A stretch of DNA of 64,000 nt, from NCBI RefSeq assembly GCF_014323705.1, contig NZ_JABVEC010000038.1, positions 1 through 64,000 on the forward strand, read 5' to 3'. The notes beneath the pieces were generated by a model. The model saw nothing but the letters and a program-made list of their open reading frames with translations, was not told where the DNA came from and made no database searches. The translations under genes and the position numbers were made by a program. This DNA comes from Actinomadura alba. GTDB lineage: Bacteria; Actinomycetota; Actinomycetes; Streptosporangiales; Streptosporangiaceae. Below are positions 25,467 to 33,984 of the stretch, piece after piece (the stretch's first letter is position 1; each line of letters begins with the position of its first letter).

Positions 25467-26737
25467 GCCGGGACGAGGGGAGCGTCCAGGCGCCCGCGCC
25501 GGCAGCCGCCGGACAAGCGAGGCGGGCCCTTGCCGCCCTGTGCGTCACCGAGATCACCAGCTGGGGAATCCTCTACTACTCCTTCCAGGTGGCGCTGACC
25601 GAAGTGACGCACGACACGGGTTGGTCGGCAACGGCGGCGATGGGCGCGTTCTCGTTAGGTCTGCTCACCAGTGCGGCGGCCGGTGTGCCGGTCGGCCGGC
25701 TTCTGGATCGGCACGGCCCTCGCAAGGTGATGACCACCGGGTCGGTGCTGGGGACCGGCGCACTCGTGGCGGTGGCCGCCGCGCCGAGCCTTCCGTGGTT
25801 CGCGCTCGCATGGGTGCTGACCGGGCTGGCCCAGTCGATGCTGCTCTACCCGCCGGCCTTCGCCGCCCTCACCCGCTGGTACGGCCCTGACCGGATGCGG
25901 GCTCTGACCACCCTGTCACTGGTCGCCGGGCTGGCCAGCACCGTGTACGCGCCGTTGACCGCCCTGCTCGTCACCCACCTGGGCTGGCGGGCGACCTACC
26001 TGGTGCTGGCCGTGCTCCTGGGCGCGGTGACCTTCCCACTGCACATCTTCTGCTTGATCCCGCCCTGGCCCACGGCGTCCGTGCGATCGCGAGCACAGTC
26101 CACCGCCCGCGTCCGCGACGTGGTGCCCAGCCGAGCGTTCCTGCTCTTGGCCGCCGCGATGTGCCTGGCCGGTTTCGGGCTCTACGCCGCCACCACCAAC
26201 CTGGTGCCCCTTTTCATCAGCCGTGGAATCAGCACCACCACCGCCGCAATCGCTCTCGGCCTCTGTGGCGCCGGGCAACTACTCGGGCGCCTCGCCTACC
26301 CCGTCCTGACCCGAAAGACGAGTCCCCGGGCTCGTACCACGGCCATACTGGCCGCCGGTGCCGTCAGCATCGCGGCGCTCGCCGCGATCCCCGGCCCCCT
26401 CCCGCTGCTGATCGCGGCGACCGTTGTCGCGGGTGCCGTCCGTGGGGCGTACACGCTGATCCAGGCCACCGCCGTCAGCGATCGCTGGGGCATCCACCAT
26501 TTCGCCACCCTCAATGCGATCGCCATCGCCCCGGCCGGCATCGCCATCGCGCTCGCCCCGGCGTCCGGGGCGCTGTTCGCCGCCCATCTCGACGGCTACC
26601 CCGCCGCCTTCTCACTTCTAGCCGTCGTCGCCGTCATTGGCGCCGGGCTCGCGACCGGCACGGCAGCCGGACATCCGGACGATCGGGCACCGGACCACCC
26701 TGAAGGTGCGCTCGCTCGCGGAAAAGCGTCATCATGA
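25463..26737 (+). CDS. MFS transporter, monocarboxylate-porter-like
   Basis: 424-aa major facilitator protein with twelve predicted helices. The opening SWGILYYSFQVAL and motif A variant GRLLDRHGPRKVM place it near MCT/OxlT-like members. It is translationally coupled to the acetyltransferase gene. Expression is probably controlled by the divergent XRE-cupin regulator. Confidence 0.88.
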   Translation: MSRDEGSVQAPAPAAAGQARRALAALCVTEITSWGILYYSFQVALTEVTHDTGWSATAAMGAFSLGLLTSAAAGVPVGRLLDRHGPRKVMTTGSVLGTGALVAVAAAPSLPWFALAWVLTGLAQSMLLYPPAFAALTRWYGPDRMRALTTLSLVAGLASTVYAPLTALLVTHLGWRATYLVLAVLLGAVTFPLHIFCLIPPWPTASVRSRAQSTARVRDVVPSRAFLLLAAAMCLAGFGLYAATTNLVPLFISRGISTTTAAIALGLCGAGQLLGRLAYPVLTRKTSPRARTTAILAAGAVSIAALAAIPGPLPLLIAATVVAGAVRGAYTLIQATAVSDRWGIHHFATLNAIAIAPAGIAIALAPASGALFAAHLDGYPAAFSLLAVVAVIGAGLATGTAAGHPDDRAPDHPEGALARGKASS

Positions 26738-27290
26738 CCGCCGGCGACGGAGATCGCAGTACGGAAAGTGGGTGCCCGGTCATACGTCGTTGTACGGAAC
26801 CGGCCATCGGTGCAGCCGGACCGGCAGGGATGTGGTGGCCGGCAGTCGGCCGGATGGCCAGATCCGCCCCGACGAACTTGTCCACAGCTCGCCCTCAGTT
26901 GCATCGGCAGGACTCTCGCCGTCCAAGAGGGAGGCGAAGGCCTCGGCCCACTCCGCTTCGATGAGGACCTGGCGATGCGCACCCTCGGGCCGGCAACCGG
27001 CCGAGTGGAAGTCGCGGGAGAGCAGATCGTCTCTCGCACTCCACGAGCTTTGCGTCGTGTGGTGAGGCTGTACCTCTTCCTTCGCAAGGCCGACCGCTTG
27101 CGCCCGCCTACGGAACCGACGGCAGGAAGAGCGCGGTGACCGTGGCGATGGTGCGGCTGGTCGTGAACGTGGCCGTGCCTGCTCGAAGCCTTCCGGATGT
27201 ACGTGAGCCGGGTGGCGAGTATCGCAGGGCATCCTGACAGCCCTGCGAACGCCCACGCGCGCTCCCGATCCGCCGCGCGAACAAAGATCG
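26738..27290. other. region without an intact gene; possible decayed coding sequence
   Basis: No complete gene is convincing here. The minus strand retains coding-like pieces in different frames: one begins MAIFVRAADRERAWAFAGL near 27294 and another contains RDDLLSRDFHSAGCRPEG near 26980. Frame changes between them suggest a decayed gene of unknown family. Confidence 0.4.
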
Positions 27291-27318
27291 CCACGTCGGA
27301 ACCCGGGTTCCGACGTGG
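27291..27318. repeat. perfect 28-bp palindrome
   Basis: CCACGTCGGAACCC is followed immediately by its exact complement GGGTTCCGACGTGG, with no loop. It lies in gene-poor sequence downstream of the MFS gene. It could be a cruciform, a dimeric protein site or half of a terminator. Confidence 0.75.
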
Positions 27319-27381
27319 GGATGTGTGGTGGGCGATATTAAAATCGGATTTCTACCGTGTCAAAGTAGTTCCGAACATGGG

Positions 27382-27415
27382 CTGACCTGCGGCGCTTTGA
27401 CGTACCGCAGGTCAG
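27382..27415. terminator. terminator-like hairpin after the M23 peptidase gene
   Basis: CTGACCTGCGG and CCGCAGGTCAG form an 11-bp perfect stem with a 12-nt loop, 14 nt past the peptidase stop codon. No T-tract is present. Confidence 0.65.
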
Positions 27416-27428
27416 TGCCGCGCAACGG

Positions 27429-28247
27429 TCAGCAGTTCGGTATGACGGTGCCGTTGTTGTCCCTGGCCTCGTCATTGCCCCATCTCGACAGGTAGTAGGC
27501 GGACACGTAGGCCCCCCTGCCGTTCTTGCCGGGATAGGTCACATCGAGGTCGGTCTTCAGCCACCAGTGGTTGTACTGCGAGCCGACGCGGACTTCGGCG
27601 CCCCAGACCTTGCAGTACACGTAGTTGGTGCCGGCGTAGAGCACGCCCTGAGGGTCGTTCGTGTTCGCGTTCCGGTAGCCGGTCGCGTTGGCGAACGTGT
27701 CGACCCAGTACTTTGCGGTGCCGCAGCCGTTGTCGCTGGTGAGGTACCTCTGGTTGTACGAGCCCGGGTACGGCGCGAGCGACTGGCCGTTGATCACAAT
27801 GGTCTGCCCGGCTCCGTTGTAGAGCTGCTCGTAGTGGATGTGCGCGCCGGTGCTGTTGCCGGTCGAGCCTGTCGCCCCGATCGACCGGCCCTGTGCTACG
27901 TAAGACCCGTTGCCGACACCGAATGAGGCGAGGTGGAAGTAGTACGTCTTCCAGCCGCCGCCATGGTCGATGACGACGTAGTTTCCGGCGCCGCCGGCCT
28001 GGTAGTAGTTGTAGGCGGTGCCCGGCGCGGAGGCCAGCACCGGCGTGCCGGCGGTCGAGCCGCCGTCGGCACGGACGAAATCCAGTGCGAGCCGTACCTC
28101 CGCCGAATGGTGGCTGTAGGTCCATCTCTGCCCACAGGGGTACGGCGCCTTGAAGTTCGGCGCCGCGACAGCGGGTTGCGCCGGTTGTGCGACGAAGAAT
28201 CCCACGACCAGGGCGAGCGCGGTCAGCGCCGCGCGCATGCGGGCCAT
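27429..28247 (-). CDS. secreted M23-family metallopeptidase
   Basis: 272-aa exported peptidase. A Sec signal peptide (MARMRAALTALALVVGFFVA... ending near AVAA, residue 29) precedes a LytM/M23 domain (about 45-155). The second zinc motif is clear as HIHYE. The first zinc site is represented by SHHSAEVRLALDF, where the spacing between His and Asp is longer than in LytM. Two segments with Cys (GCGTAKYW, YVYCKVW) suggest a C-terminal SH3-like disulfide-stabilised domain. Likely a cell-wall or bacteriolytic endopeptidase. Confidence 0.85.
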   Translation of the reverse strand: MARMRAALTALALVVGFFVAQPAQPAVAAPNFKAPYPCGQRWTYSHHSAEVRLALDFVRADGGSTAGTPVLASAPGTAYNYYQAGGAGNYVVIDHGGGWKTYYFHLASFGVGNGSYVAQGRSIGATGSTGNSTGAHIHYEQLYNGAGQTIVINGQSLAPYPGSYNQRYLTSDNGCGTAKYWVDTFANATGYRNANTNDPQGVLYAGTNYVYCKVWGAEVRVGSQYNHWWLKTDLDVTYPGKNGRGAYVSAYYLSRWGNDEARDNNGTVIPNC

Positions 28248-28512
28248 CGGCTTCCTTTCTCTCGGTCCGGAAGTCGGGAAGCACCGCGCCGTCGTCGCCT
28301 ATGGCTTCGTCGTTTTCTCACCGTGAGAGGCAATAGTTTGATTGCCATCTGGCCGCACGGCGAGTTCGGGGTCGCCGACGTTCTTTTCGAGGAAAGATCG
28401 GCGATGAGCACGGATACCGTGAACAGCGCAGTCAGGAAGGCGGGTGGGGTGGTTTCCCGGCCGTTCATGGCCCAATGTTCCCGTCACTTGACGCGAATTG
28501 CGGCAGGTAAGA

Positions 28513-28528
28513 TTGACAATTATGTCAA
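28513..28528. promoter_or_regulatory. palindrome TTGACA-n4-TGTCAA
   Basis: A 6-bp inverted repeat with 4-nt spacer sits in the 310-bp stretch between the M23 gene and a regulator remnant. The rest of 28248-28557 holds no gene that I can support. The motif looks like a dimeric regulator site; the intended gene is unclear because the neighbouring regulator is truncated. Confidence 0.4.
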
Positions 28529-28557
28529 AGTCATGCGGGCTGAACTTGCCATTGCCC

Positions 28558-28677
28558 TTAGCGGATTTCCGCCTGCAGTGTCTGGAGTTCTTCACCTGGG
28601 TCGATGCCCAGTTCCTCGGCCAGATGCCGGCGTGCAGTGCGATAAGCCTCCAGTGCCGGCAAAGGGCAGCCGCCGTC
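28558..28677 (-). pseudogene. fragment of a SARP/AfsR-type regulator (BTAD domain end)
   Basis: The final 32 codons read ALEAYRTARRHLAEELGIDP followed by GEELQTLQAEIR, which is the last helix pair of the bacterial transcriptional activator domain of SARP regulators. Nothing upstream encodes the rest of such a protein; the sulfatase-like gene begins to overlap there. It is a remnant. Confidence 0.65.
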
Positions 28678-28694
28678 CATCACCGGCGCCGAGG

Positions 28695-30473
28695 TCAGCG
28701 GACTGCAGATCGACTTCCATGAGAAAGTGGCGAACTTGCGGATGATGTCCTTCCGGCCGGGGACCGAGTGGGGCCGGCCTGCGAACCGAAGGCGGTCAGG
28801 AACCGGTCGCGGAACGCGCTCATCCGCCAGACCGGGGCCTTCGGGCCGGGCTTCAGACCGTCCTGCCAGCCCCACCCGGAGATCCGGTCCAGAACGCTCC
28901 GGTCCCGGGCGACGATCGTGATCGGCGCATCGTGGCCGGCGCCGTGCCCGGTGACGATCGGGGCGGCCTGATGGTCGCCGAGAAAGATGAGCACGAGATC
29001 GTCGTTGCCGTAGGTCTCCAGGTAGGAGATGAGGGTGTTCAGCGAGTACTCGATGGAACCCCGGTAGGCGGCGCGTACCCGGGCGGGGTCGCGCCACACG
29101 CCGTCGGGCTGGGAGCCGGTCGCGGGCATGCCGTCGAAGACCGAACCGTCACCGACGTCCTTCCAGTCGATGAGCCGGGGGGTGGGCGCCCAGGGCGCGT
29201 GACTCGTGACCATGGGGATCTCCGCCATCACCCGGGCGCGACGCGGCGTCGCGCGCTCGAAACGTTGGAAGGCCGACAGGGTGTACTGGTCGGGCGGGGT
29301 GCCCCAGTTGAAGCGCGGGCCAAGATATCCGAGGTTCCAGCGGTCGTAGACCCGGTCGTAGCCGAAGAACTCGCCCTCCGGCCAGGCACGGGTGATGCCC
29401 GGCATGACGCCGACCGTCCGCCAGCCCGCGCGGCGGAAGGCGCCGTTGAGGGTCAGGCGGTCGCTCTTGACGAGGTTCTGGTAGCGCTGCTGGTTGTCGA
29501 CCCACAGGCCGGAGAGAAGCGTGCCGTGGGCCAGCCAGCTGCCGCCGCCGGACGTCGGTGAGGTGAGGAAGGCGCTCCGGGAGTCGAATCCGGCCGCGCG
29601 CAGCCGCCGGTTCCCGGCGTCGAGCACCGCACCGACCTGCGGTGCGAACCGCGGATTCTCGACCGCGTCGCGCCCGTAGCTCTCGACGAAGGCGAGGACG
29701 ACGTCCTTGCCGCGCAGCGCGGTCAGTAGTTCGTTGCCGGGAGTGTCGCGGAAGGCGTCGACGGCGGCTTCCGCGGCGAACACCTTGCGGTCATGCAGGC
29801 TCGTGCGTACCTGGAGCGAGCGGTCGAAGGCGACGACGGCGACCGGCGAGCCTGGGACGATCTGCGCGCCGAGCACCGCGCAGGTGAGCCAGGCGACCCC
29901 GAGCACCGCGGCAGCGCGGGCCGCGGTGGTGTTGTGCCGGACCACGAGGCGGCTCAGGCGCAGGAGTGACAGCGCCATGAGGACGAGCACGGCGCAGGCG
30001 AGGACGGCGGCCGCGACCGTTGAACCGATCGCGCCGACCCGGCCGACCGACGTCGTGAGGAACTCCATGGCGTTCGCGGCAAGAGGCCAGTCGAACACGA
30101 GGTCGAACGGCCGGCCGAGAACCGCGTAGAAGCCGATGTCGACAACCTTCACGATGGCCAGAAGGCCGAAGCCCACTCCGAGAAAGGCCGCCGCCACCCG
30201 CCTCGCGCCCCCCGGCAGCACGAGGACCAGGGCGACACCAAGAATTCCCTCCAAGGGGATGCGCACGAACGCCCCAGGCGTGAGACGACCGACCTCGTTC
30301 GGAGCGATGAGGGCGAACAGCACGAGCAGGCAGGCGAGGGCGGTGATCACCCGCGCCGTGACCGTCCGCCGCACTCGGGGGCCGTCAGCGTGGTCGCCCG
30401 TGGGGTCGCCCTCCACGGCCGTCCCGTTCTGAGCCGGCGACCGAAGAAAACGTCTGATGAACGACACGGCCAC
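28695..30473 (-). CDS. membrane-anchored sulfatase/LTA-synthase-like phosphotransferase
   Basis: 592-aa protein. Four or five transmembrane helices occupy about residues 38-215, followed by an extracytoplasmic alkaline-phosphatase-superfamily domain. The metal/nucleophile region is recognisable in DVVLAFVESYGRDAV, a TSPTSGGGSWLAHGTLLSG segment resembles the nucleophile loop, and the C-terminal metal site is LVLIFLGDHQAAP. GTG start with GGAGGAA 7 nt upstream. Homologues include phosphoglycerol or phosphoethanolamine transferases acting on cell-envelope polymers. Substrate unknown. Divergent from the creatininase gene. Confidence 0.85.
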   Translation of the reverse strand: MAVSFIRRFLRSPAQNGTAVEGDPTGDHADGPRVRRTVTARVITALACLLVLFALIAPNEVGRLTPGAFVRIPLEGILGVALVLVLPGGARRVAAAFLGVGFGLLAIVKVVDIGFYAVLGRPFDLVFDWPLAANAMEFLTTSVGRVGAIGSTVAAAVLACAVLVLMALSLLRLSRLVVRHNTTAARAAAVLGVAWLTCAVLGAQIVPGSPVAVVAFDRSLQVRTSLHDRKVFAAEAAVDAFRDTPGNELLTALRGKDVVLAFVESYGRDAVENPRFAPQVGAVLDAGNRRLRAAGFDSRSAFLTSPTSGGGSWLAHGTLLSGLWVDNQQRYQNLVKSDRLTLNGAFRRAGWRTVGVMPGITRAWPEGEFFGYDRVYDRWNLGYLGPRFNWGTPPDQYTLSAFQRFERATPRRARVMAEIPMVTSHAPWAPTPRLIDWKDVGDGSVFDGMPATGSQPDGVWRDPARVRAAYRGSIEYSLNTLISYLETYGNDDLVLIFLGDHQAAPIVTGHGAGHDAPITIVARDRSVLDRISGWGWQDGLKPGPKAPVWRMSAFRDRFLTAFGSQAGPTRSPAGRTSSASSPLSHGSRSAVR

Positions 30474-30715
30474 AACGCCCTTCCTCCATGCGCAGCCCGG
30501 TGATGGTGGTCACTGCGGCGAACGCCGGCCCGGGCCGCGGAGAAGCGCCGGCCGCCGACTGTACATACGGGCCGCTGCCTGCGGCGGTTCAAGGGTGGCG
30601 GACCGTACTCGGCACGTCGGCCACCGTCGGTCGCGAGTTGTCGGAGGTGGCAGACTTCCGTGACGACCTCACCGTCGCACTCCCGTTGGGACCAGGAACC
30701 CGGAAAGGACCGGCA

Positions 30716-31435
30716 ATGACCGCGTTCGAGGGATCGCTTCTTCCGCTGAGCACCACGGCCGAGGAACGGGACCGGGGTGCGCGGGTGGCGGTGCTGCCGA
30801 TCGGCAGTTTCGAGCAGCACGGCGCCTTCCTGCCGCTGGCGACCGACACGGTGATCGCGGTCACGATCACGAGGGCGATCAGCGCCGTCTACCCGGTCCT
30901 GCACCTGCCACCGATCACGATCTCCTGCTCCCACGAGCACGCGGCCTGGACCGGGACGGTGAGCATCTCCGCCACCACGTTGTCCGCGGTCGTACGCGAC
31001 GTCGCGGACTCGCTGCACCGGTCCGGCGTTGACAGGCTCGTGCTGGTCAACGGGCACGGCGGAAACTACGTACTGTCCAACGTGGTTCAGGAGGCCGGGC
31101 CGGCCGGCCGCCGCATGGCGCTCTTCCCTTCGGTGGAGGCCTGGGCGAAGGCGCGAAGCGCGGCGGGGATCGTGACGTCGGCCGATGACGACATGCACGC
31201 GGGGGAGCTGGAGACCAGCCTGCTGCTGCACGCGCACCCGGACCTGGTACGCCCGGGATACGCCTCGAGTGATCATCTCGCTGCCGACCGGGAACATCTG
31301 CTCACCCTCGGCATGGCCGCCTATACCGAATCCGGTGTGGTGGGCCGTCCCTCGTTGGCATCGGCGGAGAAGGGCCGGGACGCGCTCGCGAGTCTGGTCG
31401 GGTCGTTCGGCGAGACGCTGTCGGTACTGGGCTGA
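30716..31435 (+). CDS. creatininase-family amidohydrolase, possible FAPy deformylase
   Basis: 239-aa metal-dependent amidohydrolase. Metal ligands are visible in IGSFEQHGAFLPLATDT (Glu33, His35, Asp44), VNGHGGN and HAGELETS. Start ATG has GGAAAGGA upstream. In archaea a creatininase-family enzyme (ArfB) removes the formyl group from the FAPy product of GTP cyclohydrolase. Here the gene converges on a GTP cyclohydrolase II predicted to stop at FAPy, so the same role is plausible but unproven. Its last 115 nt overlap the 3' end of that gene on the opposite strand. Alternative: a general creatininase-like amidase. Confidence 0.85.
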   Translation: MTAFEGSLLPLSTTAEERDRGARVAVLPIGSFEQHGAFLPLATDTVIAVTITRAISAVYPVLHLPPITISCSHEHAAWTGTVSISATTLSAVVRDVADSLHRSGVDRLVLVNGHGGNYVLSNVVQEAGPAGRRMALFPSVEAWAKARSAAGIVTSADDDMHAGELETSLLLHAHPDLVRPGYASSDHLAADREHLLTLGMAAYTESGVVGRPSLASAEKGRDALASLVGSFGETLSVLG

Positions 31436-32079
31436 CCGAGGACGTCGTCCAGGTGCGGGAGGCTGTGGCCGAGCCGTTCCTGTTTGGTGCGCAGGTAGCG
31501 CAGGTTCTCCTCGTTCGGCCGGATCAGCAACGGGACCTGTTCGCTGACCTGGACGCCGTAACGCCGCAGTGCCTCCAGCTTCCGCGGGTTGTTCGACAGC
31601 AACCGCACCGAGCGTACGCCGAGGTCGTGCAGGATCTCCGCGGCTACGCGGTAGTCCCGCGCGTCGACCGGCAGCCCCAGCGCGAGATTCGCCTCGACGG
31701 TGTCGAGGCCCTCGTCCTGTAGCCGCATGGCCTTCAGCTTCGACAGCAGCCCGATGCCCCGCCCTTCGTGTCCCTGCAGGTAGACGAGCACGCCTGCACC
31801 TTCCGCGACGATCGTCCGTAGAGCCGCCGACAGCTGGTCACCGCACTCGCAATGGGTGGAGCCGAAGACGTCGCCGGTCAGGCATTCGGAATGCACTCGG
31901 GTGATCACGTCCTGCCCGGTGACGTCGCCGTGCACCAGCGCCACTTGTTCGCGGGCGTTCCCGCAGTCCAGATACCCGATCGCACGGAGCTCCCCGTACG
32001 AGGTGGACAGCCGGGTGTTCACCACGCGCTCGATGGTCGACTGCGCCGGAACGTCCAGCGCCACATCAGCTTTCGACAT
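31321..32079 (-). CDS. ribA: GTP cyclohydrolase II, predicted FAPy-forming variant
   Basis: 252-aa GTP cyclohydrolase II. Zinc ligands Cys66, Cys77 and Cys79 lie in SECLTGDVFGSTHCECG; the GTP site RPNEENLRYLRTKQERLGH is present. At the position of E. coli Tyr105 it has Met118 (SKLKAMRLQDEG). In S. coelicolor, the GCH II homologue SCO6655 has Met at this site and releases the formylated pyrimidine FAPy rather than the deformylated product. It is a stand-alone RibA with no DHBP synthase domain, last gene of the PTPS/GT/MT/flippase operon, so it likely feeds a secondary pathway and not housekeeping riboflavin synthesis. The C-terminal tail of about 35 residues overlaps the creatininase gene. Confidence 0.9.
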   Translation of the reverse strand: MSKADVALDVPAQSTIERVVNTRLSTSYGELRAIGYLDCGNAREQVALVHGDVTGQDVITRVHSECLTGDVFGSTHCECGDQLSAALRTIVAEGAGVLVYLQGHEGRGIGLLSKLKAMRLQDEGLDTVEANLALGLPVDARDYRVAAEILHDLGVRSVRLLSNNPRKLEALRRYGVQVSEQVPLLIRPNEENLRYLRTKQERLGHSLPHLDDVLGQPSTDSVSPNDPTRLASASRPFSADANEGRPTTPDSV

Positions 32080-32094
32080 GCACCTTCCTTTTCC

Positions 32095-33153
32095 TCATCC
32101 TGCGTGCGTATCGGCCGACCACAAGAGTGGTGTGTGCCGTTCCGGCCGGTGTGCACTGTTGCCGTACGGCCTTGGTCCGCGCTGATGGTGCGCGATTCGG
32201 TGGGACGCCGGACGTTCGGACCGCGTCCACGCGAGGTGCGGACGCAACAGCACCGCGGCACCGGGCAGGCTCGCGACCAGCGCGAGCACCCCGTACACCA
32301 CGGCGGTCGTAAGGCCCTGCGCGGCGCCCAGCCCGGCCGCGCCGAACGCCAGCGCCGCCACGCCTTCGCGCGGTCCCCAACCGCCGACGTTCACCGGCAA
32401 CACCATGGCCAGCAGTGTCAGCACCATCAGCGGCAGCAACCCGGTGACCGGCGCGGCCGATCCCGCCGCACGGGCGGCGACCAGGAAGAGGGCGAGGTGC
32501 CCGGCGAAGGTCATCAGCGACAGGAGCACGACACCCGGCCAGACGTCGCGGGCGAGCAGGCCGCGCCGGAGGTCATCGAGGGAGACGGCGGACGCGCGGC
32601 GCCATTTCGAGCCGCTTCGCGCCCAGCGCTTCGGGGCCATGACCGCGACGGCCGTCACGGCGATCGCAAGCACCACCACCACAGCCCCGGTGACGGTGAC
32701 GACGTCGCGGTAGGGCGCCGGGACCACGGTCGGCCGGGCCAGCAGCACCGGCACCGCGACGGCGACGACCACCACCTGACCCGCGACCCGCTCGAGGACC
32801 ACCGCCCGGACGCCGCGGCCGACATCGCCCTCCTGCCGTCCGTGCCGCACCGCACGGTGGACGTCGCCGAGGACGCCCGCGGGCAGCACCGCGTTGAGGA
32901 ACAGCGCCCCGTAGTAGTCCGCGACGCCCTTCCGCAGGGGCAGCCGGAGGCCGAGCCGCTGTGCCACGAGGCGCCAGCGCCAGGCGCTGAACACCGTCGT
33001 GGCCAGGCCTATCGCGAGTGCGGCCGACACCTCGCGGACGTCGATGACGCGCAGCCCGTCCAGGAACGCCCGGGTGCCGAGCCGCCACAGGAGCACGCCG
33101 ATGATGCCCACGCCGATGAGCAGCCGCAGCCAAGCCCAGACCACACCCTTCAC
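32095..33153 (-). CDS. flippase-like integral membrane protein (lysylphosphatidylglycerol synthase TM family)
   Basis: 352-aa membrane protein with about eight helices. Family signatures include the early SAWRWRLVAQRLGLRLPL, DYYGALFLNAVLPAGVLGDVHR and the later PVNVGGWGPREGVAA. This UPF0104/GtrA-like flippase group moves lipids or lipid-linked sugars across the membrane. It is 3 nt downstream of the methyltransferase stop and 15 nt before ribA. The last 50 residues are hydrophilic and His/Arg-rich. In this cluster it could flip a lipid-linked product; that is inference. Confidence 0.85.
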   Translation of the reverse strand: MKGVVWAWLRLLIGVGIIGVLLWRLGTRAFLDGLRVIDVREVSAALAIGLATTVFSAWRWRLVAQRLGLRLPLRKGVADYYGALFLNAVLPAGVLGDVHRAVRHGRQEGDVGRGVRAVVLERVAGQVVVVAVAVPVLLARPTVVPAPYRDVVTVTGAVVVVLAIAVTAVAVMAPKRWARSGSKWRRASAVSLDDLRRGLLARDVWPGVVLLSLMTFAGHLALFLVAARAAGSAAPVTGLLPLMVLTLLAMVLPVNVGGWGPREGVAALAFGAAGLGAAQGLTTAVVYGVLALVASLPGAAVLLRPHLAWTRSERPASHRIAHHQRGPRPYGNSAHRPERHTPLLWSADTHAG

Positions 33154-33156
33154 GGA

Positions 33157-33984
33157 TCACCCACCGGCCGGGAGCGCGAGCAGGTCTTCGTGGCCGATCA
33201 CGACCCGCAGCACGGCCGCCGCGCAGGCGTCCAGCCGCCGGCGCAGGTAGGCGTCCGCCAGGGGAGCGAGGTCCGGTCGCTGCTCGGCAGCGGCCGCGAC
33301 CCAGCCCTGGAGCCATTGCGCGGTGAGCGCGGCCTGCTCCGGGCCGAGCCGCCAAGGGCTGGAACGGCGGTGCACCGCCGCGCCGTACCGCTCGAAGGCC
33401 GTCGCGGCGGCGTCGACCGCGTCCGGGCCGAGCAGCCGGCGGCCACCCGTGTCACGACGTTGGTGGTCGTCGAACGCGGCGGCGAACTCGGCGTCGAGCG
33501 GGTCGGCCGGGGCGAACTCGACGCGCCCGATCACGGAGAGCGCCAGAAGCGCCGGGCATCCGGCCTCCGCGCACGCTGCGGCCAGTCCGGCCACCTCGTC
33601 GGCGGTGAGCAGGTCCAGTAGCGCGGAGGCGGTCACCAGCGACGTGCCGGCGAGATCGGTCGCACGGAGGCCGGTGATGTCACCCTGCTCGAGCACGACC
33701 ATGACCGAGCCGCCGTCGGGAGCCGTACCGGACAGGCCGGTGGCGGCCCGGGCGAGCAGGCCGGGATCACGGTCGTGCAGGATCCAGCGTTGCGGGCCGG
33801 GCAGCCGGCCGGCCAGCCAGCGCCCCATCGAGCCGGTGCCACAGCCGAGGTCCCGGATGACCAGCGGGCCCTCCAGGGACGGGAGCAGCAGGTCGGCGAG
33901 CTCGGCCGAGCGGGCGGCGGCATCCGCGTCCTCACGCAGTTCCAGCCACTCCGGGGCGTACGAGGTCGCTCCGGGCCCACTCAC
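33157..33984 (-). CDS. class I SAM-dependent methyltransferase
   Basis: 275-aa methyltransferase. The SAM motif I reads VIRDLGCGTGSMGRWL (about residue 45), with HDRDPGLL as motif II region. GTG start overlaps the glycosyltransferase stop (GTGA). It is encoded between the glycosyltransferase and the flippase-like protein and is probably a tailoring enzyme for the cluster product. Confidence 0.88.
   Translation of the reverse strand: MSGPGATSYAPEWLELREDADAAARSAELADLLLPSLEGPLVIRDLGCGTGSMGRWLAGRLPGPQRWILHDRDPGLLARAATGLSGTAPDGGSVMVVLEQGDITGLRATDLAGTSLVTASALLDLLTADEVAGLAAACAEAGCPALLALSVIGRVEFAPADPLDAEFAAAFDDHQRRDTGGRRLLGPDAVDAAATAFERYGAAVHRRSSPWRLGPEQAALTAQWLQGWVAAAAEQRPDLAPLADAYLRRRLDACAAAVLRVVIGHEDLLALPAGG

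Noticed and set aside
29581..29600. tRNA-like T-loop sequence GAGTCGAATCC
   Set aside because: It lies within the sulfatase-like gene and no matching acceptor stem or anticodon arm is present; I found no tRNA genes in the window.
31852..33621. Long plus-strand frame antisense to ribA, the flippase and the methyltransferase
   Set aside because: Low-complexity His/Arg/Gln-rich translation without recognisable domains; the minus-strand genes explain the sequence.
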